Of a stretch of 64,000 nt of DNA, positions 52,374-60,385 are shown piece by piece; the first letter of the stretch is position 1; each line of letters starts with the position of its first letter. A program made the position numbers and the translations under genes. The DNA lies in the NCBI GenBank assembly GCA_009789175.1, contig CP046866.1:2542001-2606000 (forward strand), read 5' to 3'. The DNA comes from Salinibaculum litoreum. GTDB lineage: Archaea > Halobacteriota > Halobacteria > Halobacteriales > Haloarculaceae. The notes under the pieces were generated by a model. The model did not search any database and was not told the origin of the DNA. It worked only from the letters and a program-made list of their open reading frames with translations.

Positions 52374-54584
52374 TCAGTGACGCAGCCAGTGGACGACTCC
52401 GAGCGCACCGAGTCCGATGCCGTAAGCGATAGCAGCGGGGATGGCGACGATGAACATCGTAAAGACGCCTTTGGGAGTCCCGAAGCCGGCAACGGCGAAG
52501 ACGCCGATGACGAACACCCGCCAGCGGGTGCGCAGCGTCGCGTAGGAGAGGATGTTGCCCCGGACGAACAGCCACATCGTGACCGGAATCATCGCCAGCA
52601 CGCCGACGCCGATGGTGGTGAAGATGACCAGCCATCCGAAGTTGTTGATGCGGTAGGCGATAATCATGTTCGAGGACAGGGCGTCGCCGGCGAGCCACGC
52701 GATGACCGTCGGGGCGATGTAGAAAAAGCCCAGTAGCGTGCCGACAATCAGCGAGGCAAACAGCGACCCGCCCCAGACCAGCAGGATGTTGCGGTTGCCG
52801 CCGGTGGTCAGCCCGCGGTCCTCGATGGCTGGCCACGCGAAGTACAGCACCAGCGGGATGATGGACAGCGCTGCCAGCAGCGTCGAGAACTTGATTTCGA
52901 AGATGAGCGCCTCGACGGGGTGCAGCGTGACGATGTTGACCTCCGTGGCCAGTGCATCGGGCATGCTGGAGAGGAAGGAGTTCTTGATGACCCTGATGCC
53001 GCCCTGATAGAGGAACAGGAACGTGCCCGCAAGCACAGCCATGAACAGGCCGACGACCCAGATGGCCTTCGAGGTCAGCGAGTCGAGGATGAAGGCGATA
53101 TCGTAGTAGTAGCCCCCGATGTCCTCCTCGTCGGTCTCGTCTTCGGTGAAGGCGTTGGCCATCCCCGCTGCCGTCGACGTGACGGGGTTGGTGTCGTCGA
53201 CCTCCTCCTCGTCTTCCGCTTCGTCCTCGTGGACCTCCTCGAAGCGGTCGAGGATGGCTTCGGCCTTGTCGGCGTTTTCCTCGTCGACGGCATCCTGTGC
53301 GAGTTCGAGCGCTTCCTGCTCGCTCAGGGCCTCGAACGCCTCCCGAGGGGCGGCATTGATGGCGTTCGCGTTCAGCTGGCCGATGTTGATTTCGGCGGGA
53401 CTCCCGGCGCTCGCGGAGCGCTCGTCGGCAGTCACCGCGGCCTGGTCGGTCGTCGACTCCTCGACAGTCGGTGACCGGGCGGCAGTCCGGTCGGCTGCTG
53501 CGACGGCTTCGAGTTCACTGATGCGCAGATAAAACAGCGCAGCGAGCGTGGCGACAGTGGCAACGACGATAGCATACAGCGCCGCCGTGTTCTCCGCGCC
53601 GAGCCCGAACTGGCCCAGCTGGTCGAACGTCGGGAAACGATAGGTCGACTCGATGAAGGCAAGCCCCTCGTTGAGCGCCGTGAGCGCGCCGCGGGCCAGC
53701 AGGAAATAGAAGCCAGTACTGACAAGCAGCGCCGTCCCGGCGAGGACGTTCCAGCGCTTGCGGAGGACCCGTGAGATGGGAACTTCCGCGCCGGCCCGCC
53801 TGGAGAGTACGGCGAGTTTGGTCACACCGAGGCTGAAACCATAGAGGGCGATAAGCGGCAGCGCCCACATAATCTGCGTGAAGGGGTCCGGCGGGGAGAA
53901 CGCCGCGCCGAAGACGAAGATACCGAGCACCGCATAGCGCCACTTGTCGCGGAAGGTCTCGTAGGGGACCGCACCGGTCAGTGCCAGCCCGCTCATGGCG
54001 AGGGGTAACTGCGCCGCGAGACCAAAGGAGAGCGTGAGGAAGAACACGAACTCCGTCCACTTGACGATAGAGTACGTCGGGGTAAAGCCGACGTTGACGG
54101 CGTTGGTCGCCAGGAAGTTGAACATAATCGGGAAAAAGAGCTCGTAGGCATACGAGACCCCAGCGACGAACAGAACGACGGTAAAGAGGCCAACGAGAAA
54201 GAGCTTCCAGCGCGGGATGGCCTCGTCAGGCCAGATACCGCGGTTTTTGAGTGCGCTCCGTGAGACCCACACCAGCATCGGAACGGCAGTGATGACACCC
54301 ACGATGAGCCCCACCTTCACTTGCAAGAGGATGACATCGAAGGGCGTAACCGCGACGACGGTCGTCTGGCTGGCGACTTCGTCGGTCATCTTCGAGTAGA
54401 GGATGTCCCGTTTGAGCGCGTCCCAGACGTACCACCGGAGGACGAAAAACGCCCCCAGCATACCGACGAGGAAGGTCAGAAAGACTTTCTTGAGCTGGGT
54501 CTGCGCCGAGGACAGCATCGCACCGACAGTTTCGCGGCCGCTCGCGACTGTCCGTGCGGCGTCCTCGTCAATCGCGCCAGCCAT
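52374..54584 (-). CDS. tatCt: Twin-arginine translocase TatC, fused double-domain form (TatCt)
   Basis: A 736-residue protein that is two TatC domains in one chain, the form unique to haloarchaea. The first TatC region is at about 30-350 (LSFGLAAQLPLAMSGLALTG, YETFRDKWRYAVLGIFVFGA), followed by a long acidic linker (VEESTTDQAAVTADE; EEVHEDEAEDEEEVDDTN), then the second from about 500 (FSTLLAALSIIPLVLYFAWP). About 14 hydrophobic segments. It is divergent from the single tatC at 54723. The start is ATG 54584. Confidence 0.93.
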   Translation of the reverse strand: MAGAIDEDAARTVASGRETVGAMLSSAQTQLKKVFLTFLVGMLGAFFVLRWYVWDALKRDILYSKMTDEVASQTTVVAVTPFDVILLQVKVGLIVGVITAVPMLVWVSRSALKNRGIWPDEAIPRWKLFLVGLFTVVLFVAGVSYAYELFFPIMFNFLATNAVNVGFTPTYSIVKWTEFVFFLTLSFGLAAQLPLAMSGLALTGAVPYETFRDKWRYAVLGIFVFGAAFSPPDPFTQIMWALPLIALYGFSLGVTKLAVLSRRAGAEVPISRVLRKRWNVLAGTALLVSTGFYFLLARGALTALNEGLAFIESTYRFPTFDQLGQFGLGAENTAALYAIVVATVATLAALFYLRISELEAVAAADRTAARSPTVEESTTDQAAVTADERSASAGSPAEINIGQLNANAINAAPREAFEALSEQEALELAQDAVDEENADKAEAILDRFEEVHEDEAEDEEEVDDTNPVTSTAAGMANAFTEDETDEEDIGGYYYDIAFILDSLTSKAIWVVGLFMAVLAGTFLFLYQGGIRVIKNSFLSSMPDALATEVNIVTLHPVEALIFEIKFSTLLAALSIIPLVLYFAWPAIEDRGLTTGGNRNILLVWGGSLFASLIVGTLLGFFYIAPTVIAWLAGDALSSNMIIAYRINNFGWLVIFTTIGVGVLAMIPVTMWLFVRGNILSYATLRTRWRVFVIGVFAVAGFGTPKGVFTMFIVAIPAAIAYGIGLGALGVVHWLRH

Positions 54585-54722
54585 CTCTGACGGCCTTTGC
54601 CGGCTATCGATTATCAATCTATTCGTTCGAGGAGCAGAGAGTCCGCGGTCACGCCGCTGATAGCCGGGATTCGCCCGTGGAAGAGAGAAGGCTTACAAGA
54701 ACTGCCAGCTAACCGGCCGCCA

Positions 54723-55868
54723 ATGAGCGAGGGGGACCCCGACGACCGTGACGAGTCCGACGAGCGTCACGACACGGGTTCCGCCGACGACGGTGACGAC
54801 CATCCCGTAGACGACGCGCCGGCCGACGAGGACCCAGCGGCCGAGACACCCGACAGCAGTGACGAGAAAGCGACAAACGACGGGGCCGCTTTCGACTCCG
54901 GAAACGGCGACGCCGACGGCGGGGACGGCAGCGACCAGGAGCAAAACAGCGACACCGACGGGGATGGTGGTGGCAGCGAGGCGACACCGGCGGGACCGTC
55001 GGAAGATGTCTCGGTGTCGGGCGCGGCGACCACCCCGGAGCCGCCGGAGGCAGCCGCCGTCGAGGGGGCACCCGACGACCAGGAGATGCCCCTGACGGCG
55101 CACATCGAGGAGATGATAAAGCGGTTGCTGGTCGTCATCGTGGTGATGGCCATCGTCAGCGCCGTCGTCTTTCCGTTCGCGGACCGCCTCATCAACTTCC
55201 TGTGGTACTCCTTCCTGCCGGGCCAGCCAACTGAGTGTGTGCAGGCAGCGAGTGCAGCGGCCAACAACTCGACTGCCGCCGCCAACGGCAGCGCCACCGC
55301 GGGCAGTTCCAATGCGGCCTGTCCCCGGCTGTACCACCCGCTGTCGCTCGTGCTTGCGCGGCTGAAAGTCGCGTCGCTGTCAGGCTTTATTATCGCGTTG
55401 CCCGTGTTCGTCTACGAGACCTATCTGTTCATGCGCCCCGGCCTGTACCCCAACGAGCGTCGCTACTACCTCGCCTCAGTGCCGACGAGCCTGATACTCG
55501 CAGGCATCGGGGTTCTCTTCGCGTACCTCGCCGTGTTGCCGCTCATCTTCACGTACTTCCTCGGCTATTCCCAGCCGGTCGCCGATGTGGCCTTCGGGCT
55601 CTCCGAGACCTTCGGGCTCATCCTGTTGATGCTGGGGATGTTCGCGGCCATCTTCCAGATTCCGCTCTTTATCATGCTCGCCATCATGATGGGCGTGACC
55701 AGTCGGCGCTGGCTCCTCGACCGCCGGCTGTACTTCTGGTTCGGGTTCGCCGGCTTCGCGTTCCTCTTCAGCCCCGACCCGACCGGGATGGCTCCCTTCA
55801 TCGTCGCCCTGACGATGATTGCTCTCTTCGAGGGGACGTTGCTGTTGCTCCGGTGGACCGGGCGGTAA
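54723..55868 (+). CDS. tatCo: Twin-arginine translocase TatC, single-domain form (TatCo)
   Basis: A 381-residue protein with a very long, acidic, low-complexity N-terminus (about 120 residues, Asp/Glu/Gly/Ser-rich) before TatC proper: PLTAHIEEMIKRLLVVIVVM opens six membrane segments; FVYETYLFMRPGLYPNERRY is the conserved cytoplasmic loop. Haloarchaea export most secreted proteins by Tat. No tatA gene is in the window, so its partner lies elsewhere. It shares an about 140-bp divergent promoter region with the double tatC. Confidence 0.92.
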   Translation: MSEGDPDDRDESDERHDTGSADDGDDHPVDDAPADEDPAAETPDSSDEKATNDGAAFDSGNGDADGGDGSDQEQNSDTDGDGGGSEATPAGPSEDVSVSGAATTPEPPEAAAVEGAPDDQEMPLTAHIEEMIKRLLVVIVVMAIVSAVVFPFADRLINFLWYSFLPGQPTECVQAASAAANNSTAAANGSATAGSSNAACPRLYHPLSLVLARLKVASLSGFIIALPVFVYETYLFMRPGLYPNERRYYLASVPTSLILAGIGVLFAYLAVLPLIFTYFLGYSQPVADVAFGLSETFGLILLMLGMFAAIFQIPLFIMLAIMMGVTSRRWLLDRRLYFWFGFAGFAFLFSPDPTGMAPFIVALTMIALFEGTLLLLRWTGR

Positions 55869-55952
55869 CGCGTGGACAGGGGCGGAATCGACTGAGGACG
55901 GACGGGCGAAAACGGAAAGCGCCGCGAGAGTTTGCGCAACGGCCGATGTCTG

Positions 55953-57425
55953 TCAGGAGTCGACGGTCACACTCGCGATTTCGAAGCGTGCGCCACCGTC
56001 AACGCTGTCGGTGACGGAAATCTCCCAGCCGTGGGCGTCGACGATTTCGTCGACGATGAGCAGTCCGAACCCGGTGCCGTCCGAAGTCGTGGTGTAACCG
56101 CGTTTGAAAATCGCCTCGCGGTCGGCCTCGGGGATGCCGGGGCCGTCGTCTGCGACGTAGAATCCCGACGCATCGTCGAGTTCTCCGACCCGGACCAGTA
56201 CGTCGGGCCCAGCGTGGTCGACCGCGTTGTCAAAGAGGTTCTCGAAGATATGCCGGAGCCGTTCGGGGTCGGCGTGAATCCGGGGCGTGTCAGCGAGGGC
56301 GAGTCGTGCTTGCTCGGTGTCGAATCGCGTCCAGCACTCGCGGGCAATGGCATCGAGAGCGACGGGTTCGGTCTCGCCGATAGCGTTGCCCTCACGGGCG
56401 AGCGTAAGCGTGTACTCGATTATCTCCTCCATCCGGTCGAGTGCGTCACTGGCTTTTTCGAGTGCTGTCTCGGACTCTGTCGCTGCCTCAAGCTGGAGTT
56501 GCGCGATATTCAGCGGATTGCGGAGGTCATGAGAGACGAGGTCGGCGAACTCGTCGAGGCGGTCTATCTGGCGCTGTAGCTCGTTTTCCTGATGGATACG
56601 GTCGAGAATCGTCGCGGCGTTGGTCGCCAGGTTCGACGCGAGGTCGCGGTCGTGGTGGTCGAAGCTCCCGGCGTCGGAGTCGAGTACCGAAAGGACGCCA
56701 TACGAGCCGATAGGGATATACATCGCTGCGCGGGCATCCCCACGGTCGTAGCCATCCGCGAGCGTCTGGATGTCATCGTACCACTCTGGCTCACCGGACT
56801 CGTAGACGCGGGCGACGGGATTGTCGTCGTCGATGGGGTATGCCGGACGCACGTCCATGCCCAACATGTCGGCCCCTTCGACGGCGACGGGAAAGAGGAA
56901 CTCCTCGTCGTCGGTGAGACGGGAGACGCTGCTCTCGTAGCCAAACAGGTCCGTCGCGGTTGTCGCGACCATCTCTGCGACCTCAGTTTCTGTCTCCGCA
57001 TCGATGAGCTGAGTGGTCGCTTCGCGGAGTCGGGAGATTCGTTGCCGGTGTTCGCGCCGCTCGGAGACATCGCGAACGGCGGCCAGTATCTGGACGTCGT
57101 CACCACCATCGAGCGGCGAGAGACGGATATCGACAGGGGCCGTCGACCCGTCAGCACACCGCGCCTCGGGGTCGAGGTCCATCCCCACCGCTCGTTGCTC
57201 CGGGTCCGACAGATACGTATCCCGGCGTGTCGCGTGGCCCTCGCTGGACCGGCCCGGGACCAGGCGCTCGACTGGCTCCCCGATGAGACGGTCCGGTTCG
57301 TACCCAAACAGATCCCGAACGCGGTCGTTCGCGTAGGTTATTGTCCCCTCACTGTCAGCGAGCAACACTGCATCCGGAGTGGCGTCCAAGAGTACCTCTG
57401 CGGAGAGGTCCGTTACGTCAGTCAT
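55953..57425 (-). CDS. Soluble sensor histidine kinase, PAS-GAF-HisKA-HATPase
   Basis: A 490-residue protein without membrane segments: PAS domain at 10-130 (TPDAVLLADSEGTITYAN), GAF-like domain at about 145-290, phosphoacceptor helix VSHDLRNPLNIAQL, and the ATPase domain (NLFDNAVDHAG, YVADDGPGIP, GTGFGLLIVDEIVDAHG). The phospho-His is in SHDLRNP. No response regulator lies nearby, so its partner is unknown. It detects an internal signal, not an external one. Confidence 0.92.
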   Translation of the reverse strand: MTDVTDLSAEVLLDATPDAVLLADSEGTITYANDRVRDLFGYEPDRLIGEPVERLVPGRSSEGHATRRDTYLSDPEQRAVGMDLDPEARCADGSTAPVDIRLSPLDGGDDVQILAAVRDVSERREHRQRISRLREATTQLIDAETETEVAEMVATTATDLFGYESSVSRLTDDEEFLFPVAVEGADMLGMDVRPAYPIDDDNPVARVYESGEPEWYDDIQTLADGYDRGDARAAMYIPIGSYGVLSVLDSDAGSFDHHDRDLASNLATNAATILDRIHQENELQRQIDRLDEFADLVSHDLRNPLNIAQLQLEAATESETALEKASDALDRMEEIIEYTLTLAREGNAIGETEPVALDAIARECWTRFDTEQARLALADTPRIHADPERLRHIFENLFDNAVDHAGPDVLVRVGELDDASGFYVADDGPGIPEADREAIFKRGYTTTSDGTGFGLLIVDEIVDAHGWEISVTDSVDGGARFEIASVTVDS

Positions 57426-57479
57426 CCCTCTACTGTCGTGAAACACGTTTTACTTTCTCCCGGAGCGGTGCCACGGTAG

Positions 57480-57674
57480 GTGACGGCCGCTCTGTTGGTT
57501 GTCTGTGACAAGCCGCGTTGCCGTGAGTCGGAAACAGTCACCGGAGACGCTGTCCCCCTCACCCGGGACTTGATGGTTCCCGATGCCATTAGCTGGCATT
57601 TGATGGTAGGAATTATATTATTATCGGTTGCGATGTTCGCAGAGGAGGTCCGTGGACGAGTGATGGAACAATAG
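57480..57674 (+). other. Possible small membrane peptide frame
   Basis: The frame from GTG 57480, or ATG 57573, ends with VPDAISWHLMVGIILLSVAM, a single hydrophobic segment, then a short charged tail ending REV-like GRVMEQ. It may be a real microprotein but has no start signal or homology that I recognise. The rest of 57426-57787 holds the iron boxes and a TATA-like element. Confidence 0.25.
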
Positions 57675-57732
57675 ATGCGACCTGTCCCGGTTGGTCCGGC
57701 TATATACCCATTGTGACGTTCCTCGCAGGCTT

Positions 57733-57746
57733 TTAGGTTTGCCTAA
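57733..57746. promoter_or_regulatory. Iron box 1 (DtxR/Idr-type operator)
   Basis: TTAGGTTTGCCTAA is a 5-4-5 palindrome of type TTAGGN4CCTAA, matching binding sites of DtxR-family iron repressors (SirR/Idr1 in haloarchaea). It is centred about 48 bp upstream of the ATG at 57788. Confidence 0.75.
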
Positions 57747-57768
57747 CTTTCGGAATGTTCTTGTGTTA

Positions 57769-57782
57769 TTAGGCCAGCCTAA
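57769..57782. promoter_or_regulatory. Iron box 2 (DtxR/Idr-type operator)
   Basis: TTAGGCCAGCCTAA has the same TTAGGN4CCTAA form. Its centre is 36 bp from that of box 1. It ends 5 bp before the start ATG, overlapping the expected transcription start of a leaderless message, so a bound repressor would block RNA polymerase. Confidence 0.75.
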
Positions 57783-57787
57783 AACAC

Positions 57788-58915
57788 ATGGTAGACAACG
57801 CCACTGAGCACGGGGCACCGACGCGTCGAGAGTACGTGAAATACGGAGGGGCAGTAATCGGCGGTGGGCTGCTCGCGGGCTGTGCCGATGATGAAGAGCA
57901 ATCGGCAGCCGATGGAACGGGGCCGTACACGGTGTCGATAGCCCCCGCCGGCGAGGTAGCCTTTGAGACCGTCCCGGAGACGTGGGTCGCCGAGAATGCG
58001 AGCTGGGCGGACATGGGCGTCGCACTCGGCCTGGAGAAGCCAAGCGCCGTTGTGCTCACCGGCGAGTACCGGACCTGGCACTACGAGGACATCCCAGGAC
58101 TGTCGACGAGCAAAGACGGGATGACATCACTCTGGCAGGACGGGATTTCGAAGGAGTTGCTTTACGACATCGACGCCGGCGTTCACTTTATTGACCCGAA
58201 CTACATGGTCAATCTCATTCCCAACTGGGAACAAAGCGACGTGGACGAGATGGCCGACAACGTCGGACCGTTCTGTGGGAACACGAGCTTTTCCGACTAT
58301 CCCTGGCACGATGACTACCCGTACTACGACCTGTACGAGGCCACGGAGAAGGTTGCACAGGTGTTCCAGCGGATGGACCGATACGAAGCACTCTCCGAAT
58401 ATCACGACGATGTCATCGGCACCATCACCGACCGAGCGCCCGAACGGCAACCGTCAGTCGCGCTTCTGTCTCCGCAGTCTACCCAGCCGGAATCGTTCGC
58501 GCCGTACACGCTCGGAGAGCGGACGGCGTACAAACACTGGCACGACCTTGGCGTCGAGGACGCGTTCGCCGGCACAGATGTCTCGACGTTCACGTCCGAC
58601 CGGGGCATGATTGACTACGAGCCATTGCTGGAAATCGACCCCGAGATACTACTCTTTTACACCGACAAACACCGGACAGCCGAGGAGTTCCGGTCGACGT
58701 ATCTCTCGTTCATGCGCAATCACAGTACGGCGAGTCAGCTAACGGCTGTCCAGGAAGGACAGGTCTTCCCGACGGGTAGCATGTACCAGGGGCCGATTAT
58801 CAACCTCTCGAAGACCGAACGGGCGGCAAAGCAGCTGTTCCCCGAAGAGTTCGACGCCGACGAGCAGTTGTACGAGCGACAGAAGCTAGCTGATATCCGG
58901 GACGGAAACCTCTGA
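57788..58915 (+). CDS. Tat-exported siderophore-type ABC substrate-binding lipoprotein
   Basis: A 375-residue protein with a twin-arginine signal TRREYVKYGGAVIGGGLLAG followed by C (lipobox LAGC, Cys32), then a two-lobed TroA/FepB-like binding fold (PSAVVLTGEYRTWHYEDIPG; EIDPEILLFYTDKH). It would capture a ferric siderophore or related metal chelate at the cell surface. No permease or ATPase lies in the next genes, so the rest of the transporter is elsewhere. Two iron boxes precede it, so iron repression is inferred. Confidence 0.88.
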   Translation: MVDNATEHGAPTRREYVKYGGAVIGGGLLAGCADDEEQSAADGTGPYTVSIAPAGEVAFETVPETWVAENASWADMGVALGLEKPSAVVLTGEYRTWHYEDIPGLSTSKDGMTSLWQDGISKELLYDIDAGVHFIDPNYMVNLIPNWEQSDVDEMADNVGPFCGNTSFSDYPWHDDYPYYDLYEATEKVAQVFQRMDRYEALSEYHDDVIGTITDRAPERQPSVALLSPQSTQPESFAPYTLGERTAYKHWHDLGVEDAFAGTDVSTFTSDRGMIDYEPLLEIDPEILLFYTDKHRTAEEFRSTYLSFMRNHSTASQLTAVQEGQVFPTGSMYQGPIINLSKTERAAKQLFPEEFDADEQLYERQKLADIRDGNL

Positions 58916-58985
58916 TACGGGCGAATACGGGAGTCGGAGAGACCAGCCCGCTCGTCGCGTTTCGCCGGAAGTCGGACTGTCCCGC

Positions 58986-60089
58986 TCAGAGGTCGGCGAC
59001 GTCTTCGATGGCGTCGGTGAGTTCCTTGATGGACTCGACGGTGTGTTCGCCCATGTGGCCGATGCGGAACGACTCCTCGCTGAGGTCGCCGTAGCCACTG
59101 GAGAAGACGAAGTCGTACTGCTGGGAGACTTCCTCGACGGTGGCGGCCACGTCGATACCCTGCGTGTTCTCGACGCAGGTCACGGTCTGGGACTCATAGC
59201 CCTCCTCGGGGAACAGGCCGAAGTGGTCGCGTGCCCACTCGCGGGTGTACTCGGCCATCTCCCGGTGGCGCTGGTCACGCGCTTTGTGGCCTTCCTCCAG
59301 CATGTGTTTCATCTGCTTGCGGTAGGCGAGCATGATGGGGATGGCGGGCGTGGAGTGGGTCTGGCCCTTCCGGTCGTAGTAGTCCAGACAGCGCTGGAAG
59401 CCACCGTACCACGAGGCGGAGTCTTTCTCCAGTTCCCGCTCGTAGGCGGCGTCGCTGACCGTACACACGGCGAGACCGGGCGGCATCGCGAAGGCCTTCT
59501 GTGTGGAGGTGAAGATGGCGTCGATGTTGCTCCCCTCGATGTCGACGAAATCGCCACCCAGACAGGAGATAGCGTCGACGATGAAGTAGGTATCCGGGTA
59601 GTCCCCGAGCAGGTCGCCGACCTCTTCGACGGGGTTGCGCACGCCGGTGGAGGTTTCGTTCATCACCATGCCGACGGCGTCGTAGTCGTCGGCTTCGAGC
59701 GCGTCGCGGATGTCTTCGGGCTTGACAGCCTGGCCCCAGTCGTACTCGACGCGGTCGACCGTCTTGCCAAGGCGCTCGGCGACGTTGGCCTGCCGTTCGC
59801 TGAAGGCACCGGAGGTGGGCACGAGCATCTTCTCGTCGACGAGGTTCATCGTCGTCGCTTCCCAGAACTCGGTGCCCGAGGCAGTCAGGACGATGACCTC
59901 CTGGTCGGTGTCGAGAAACTCCTTGGTGTCCTCGACGATAGTCGTATAGAGGTCGGTCATCCGGTCCATCCGGTGGCCGAACATCGGCTCTGCCATCGCG
60001 TCGATGACGTCCTCGCGGACTTCGGTCGGGCCGGGGAGATACAGCGTCTTCTCGGGGTAATCGCCGGTGTATTCGCTCTTTTTGGTCAC
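58986..60089 (-). CDS. Class V aminotransferase (alanine-glyoxylate / serine-type)
   Basis: A 367-residue PLP enzyme starting (V)TKKSEYTGDYPEKTLYLPGP. PLP-site residues: SGTEFWEATTMNL, the Asp in IVDAISCLGGDFVDI, and the Schiff-base Lys in STQKAFAMPPGLAV. The SGYGDLSEESFRIGHMG end is typical of alanine-glyoxylate or serine-pyruvate transaminases. An earlier in-frame GTG (60098) would add three residues. No serA neighbour is here. Confidence 0.88.
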   Translation of the reverse strand: MTKKSEYTGDYPEKTLYLPGPTEVREDVIDAMAEPMFGHRMDRMTDLYTTIVEDTKEFLDTDQEVIVLTASGTEFWEATTMNLVDEKMLVPTSGAFSERQANVAERLGKTVDRVEYDWGQAVKPEDIRDALEADDYDAVGMVMNETSTGVRNPVEEVGDLLGDYPDTYFIVDAISCLGGDFVDIEGSNIDAIFTSTQKAFAMPPGLAVCTVSDAAYERELEKDSASWYGGFQRCLDYYDRKGQTHSTPAIPIMLAYRKQMKHMLEEGHKARDQRHREMAEYTREWARDHFGLFPEEGYESQTVTCVENTQGIDVAATVEEVSQQYDFVFSSGYGDLSEESFRIGHMGEHTVESIKELTDAIEDVADL

Positions 60090-60208
60090 GGAAACCACCA
60101 GTGTGGCCTACCGTGGCGTCCGCGAGGGTATGGTAGTTTTGGTGTCGCCGTGACCGCACCCCAGGACAGATGTGGTGAGTCAGATGACAGTTCTCCAGGG
60201 GTCGTGAC

Positions 60209-60385
60209 ACCATCGTCTCCTGGCAGACGTGGTCGCTGTTCGTACTCTCCGCCAGTCGCTATCGCCGCCATCGTCCTCTTTCCGTAACGTTGCTCGTGCT
60301 GTTCTGGCTGTACTACCGGGGGAAGGGTCAGGGGGCACAGAGACGACCAACGGCATCGGAGCGTCGACAGGACGCCGAAAGCTAG
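60209..60385 (+). pseudogene. Possible frameshifted small membrane protein
   Basis: No intact start exists, but coding-like pieces lie in two frames: SWQTWSLFVL then, in another frame, VAIAAIVLFP, then back in the first, TLLVLFWLYYRGKGQGAQ to a TAG at 60383-60385. Joined, they would make a single-pass membrane protein of about 55 residues. Its 3' end overlaps the stop of the kinase gene on the other strand. It may be decay, a sequencing error or coincidence. Confidence 0.25.
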
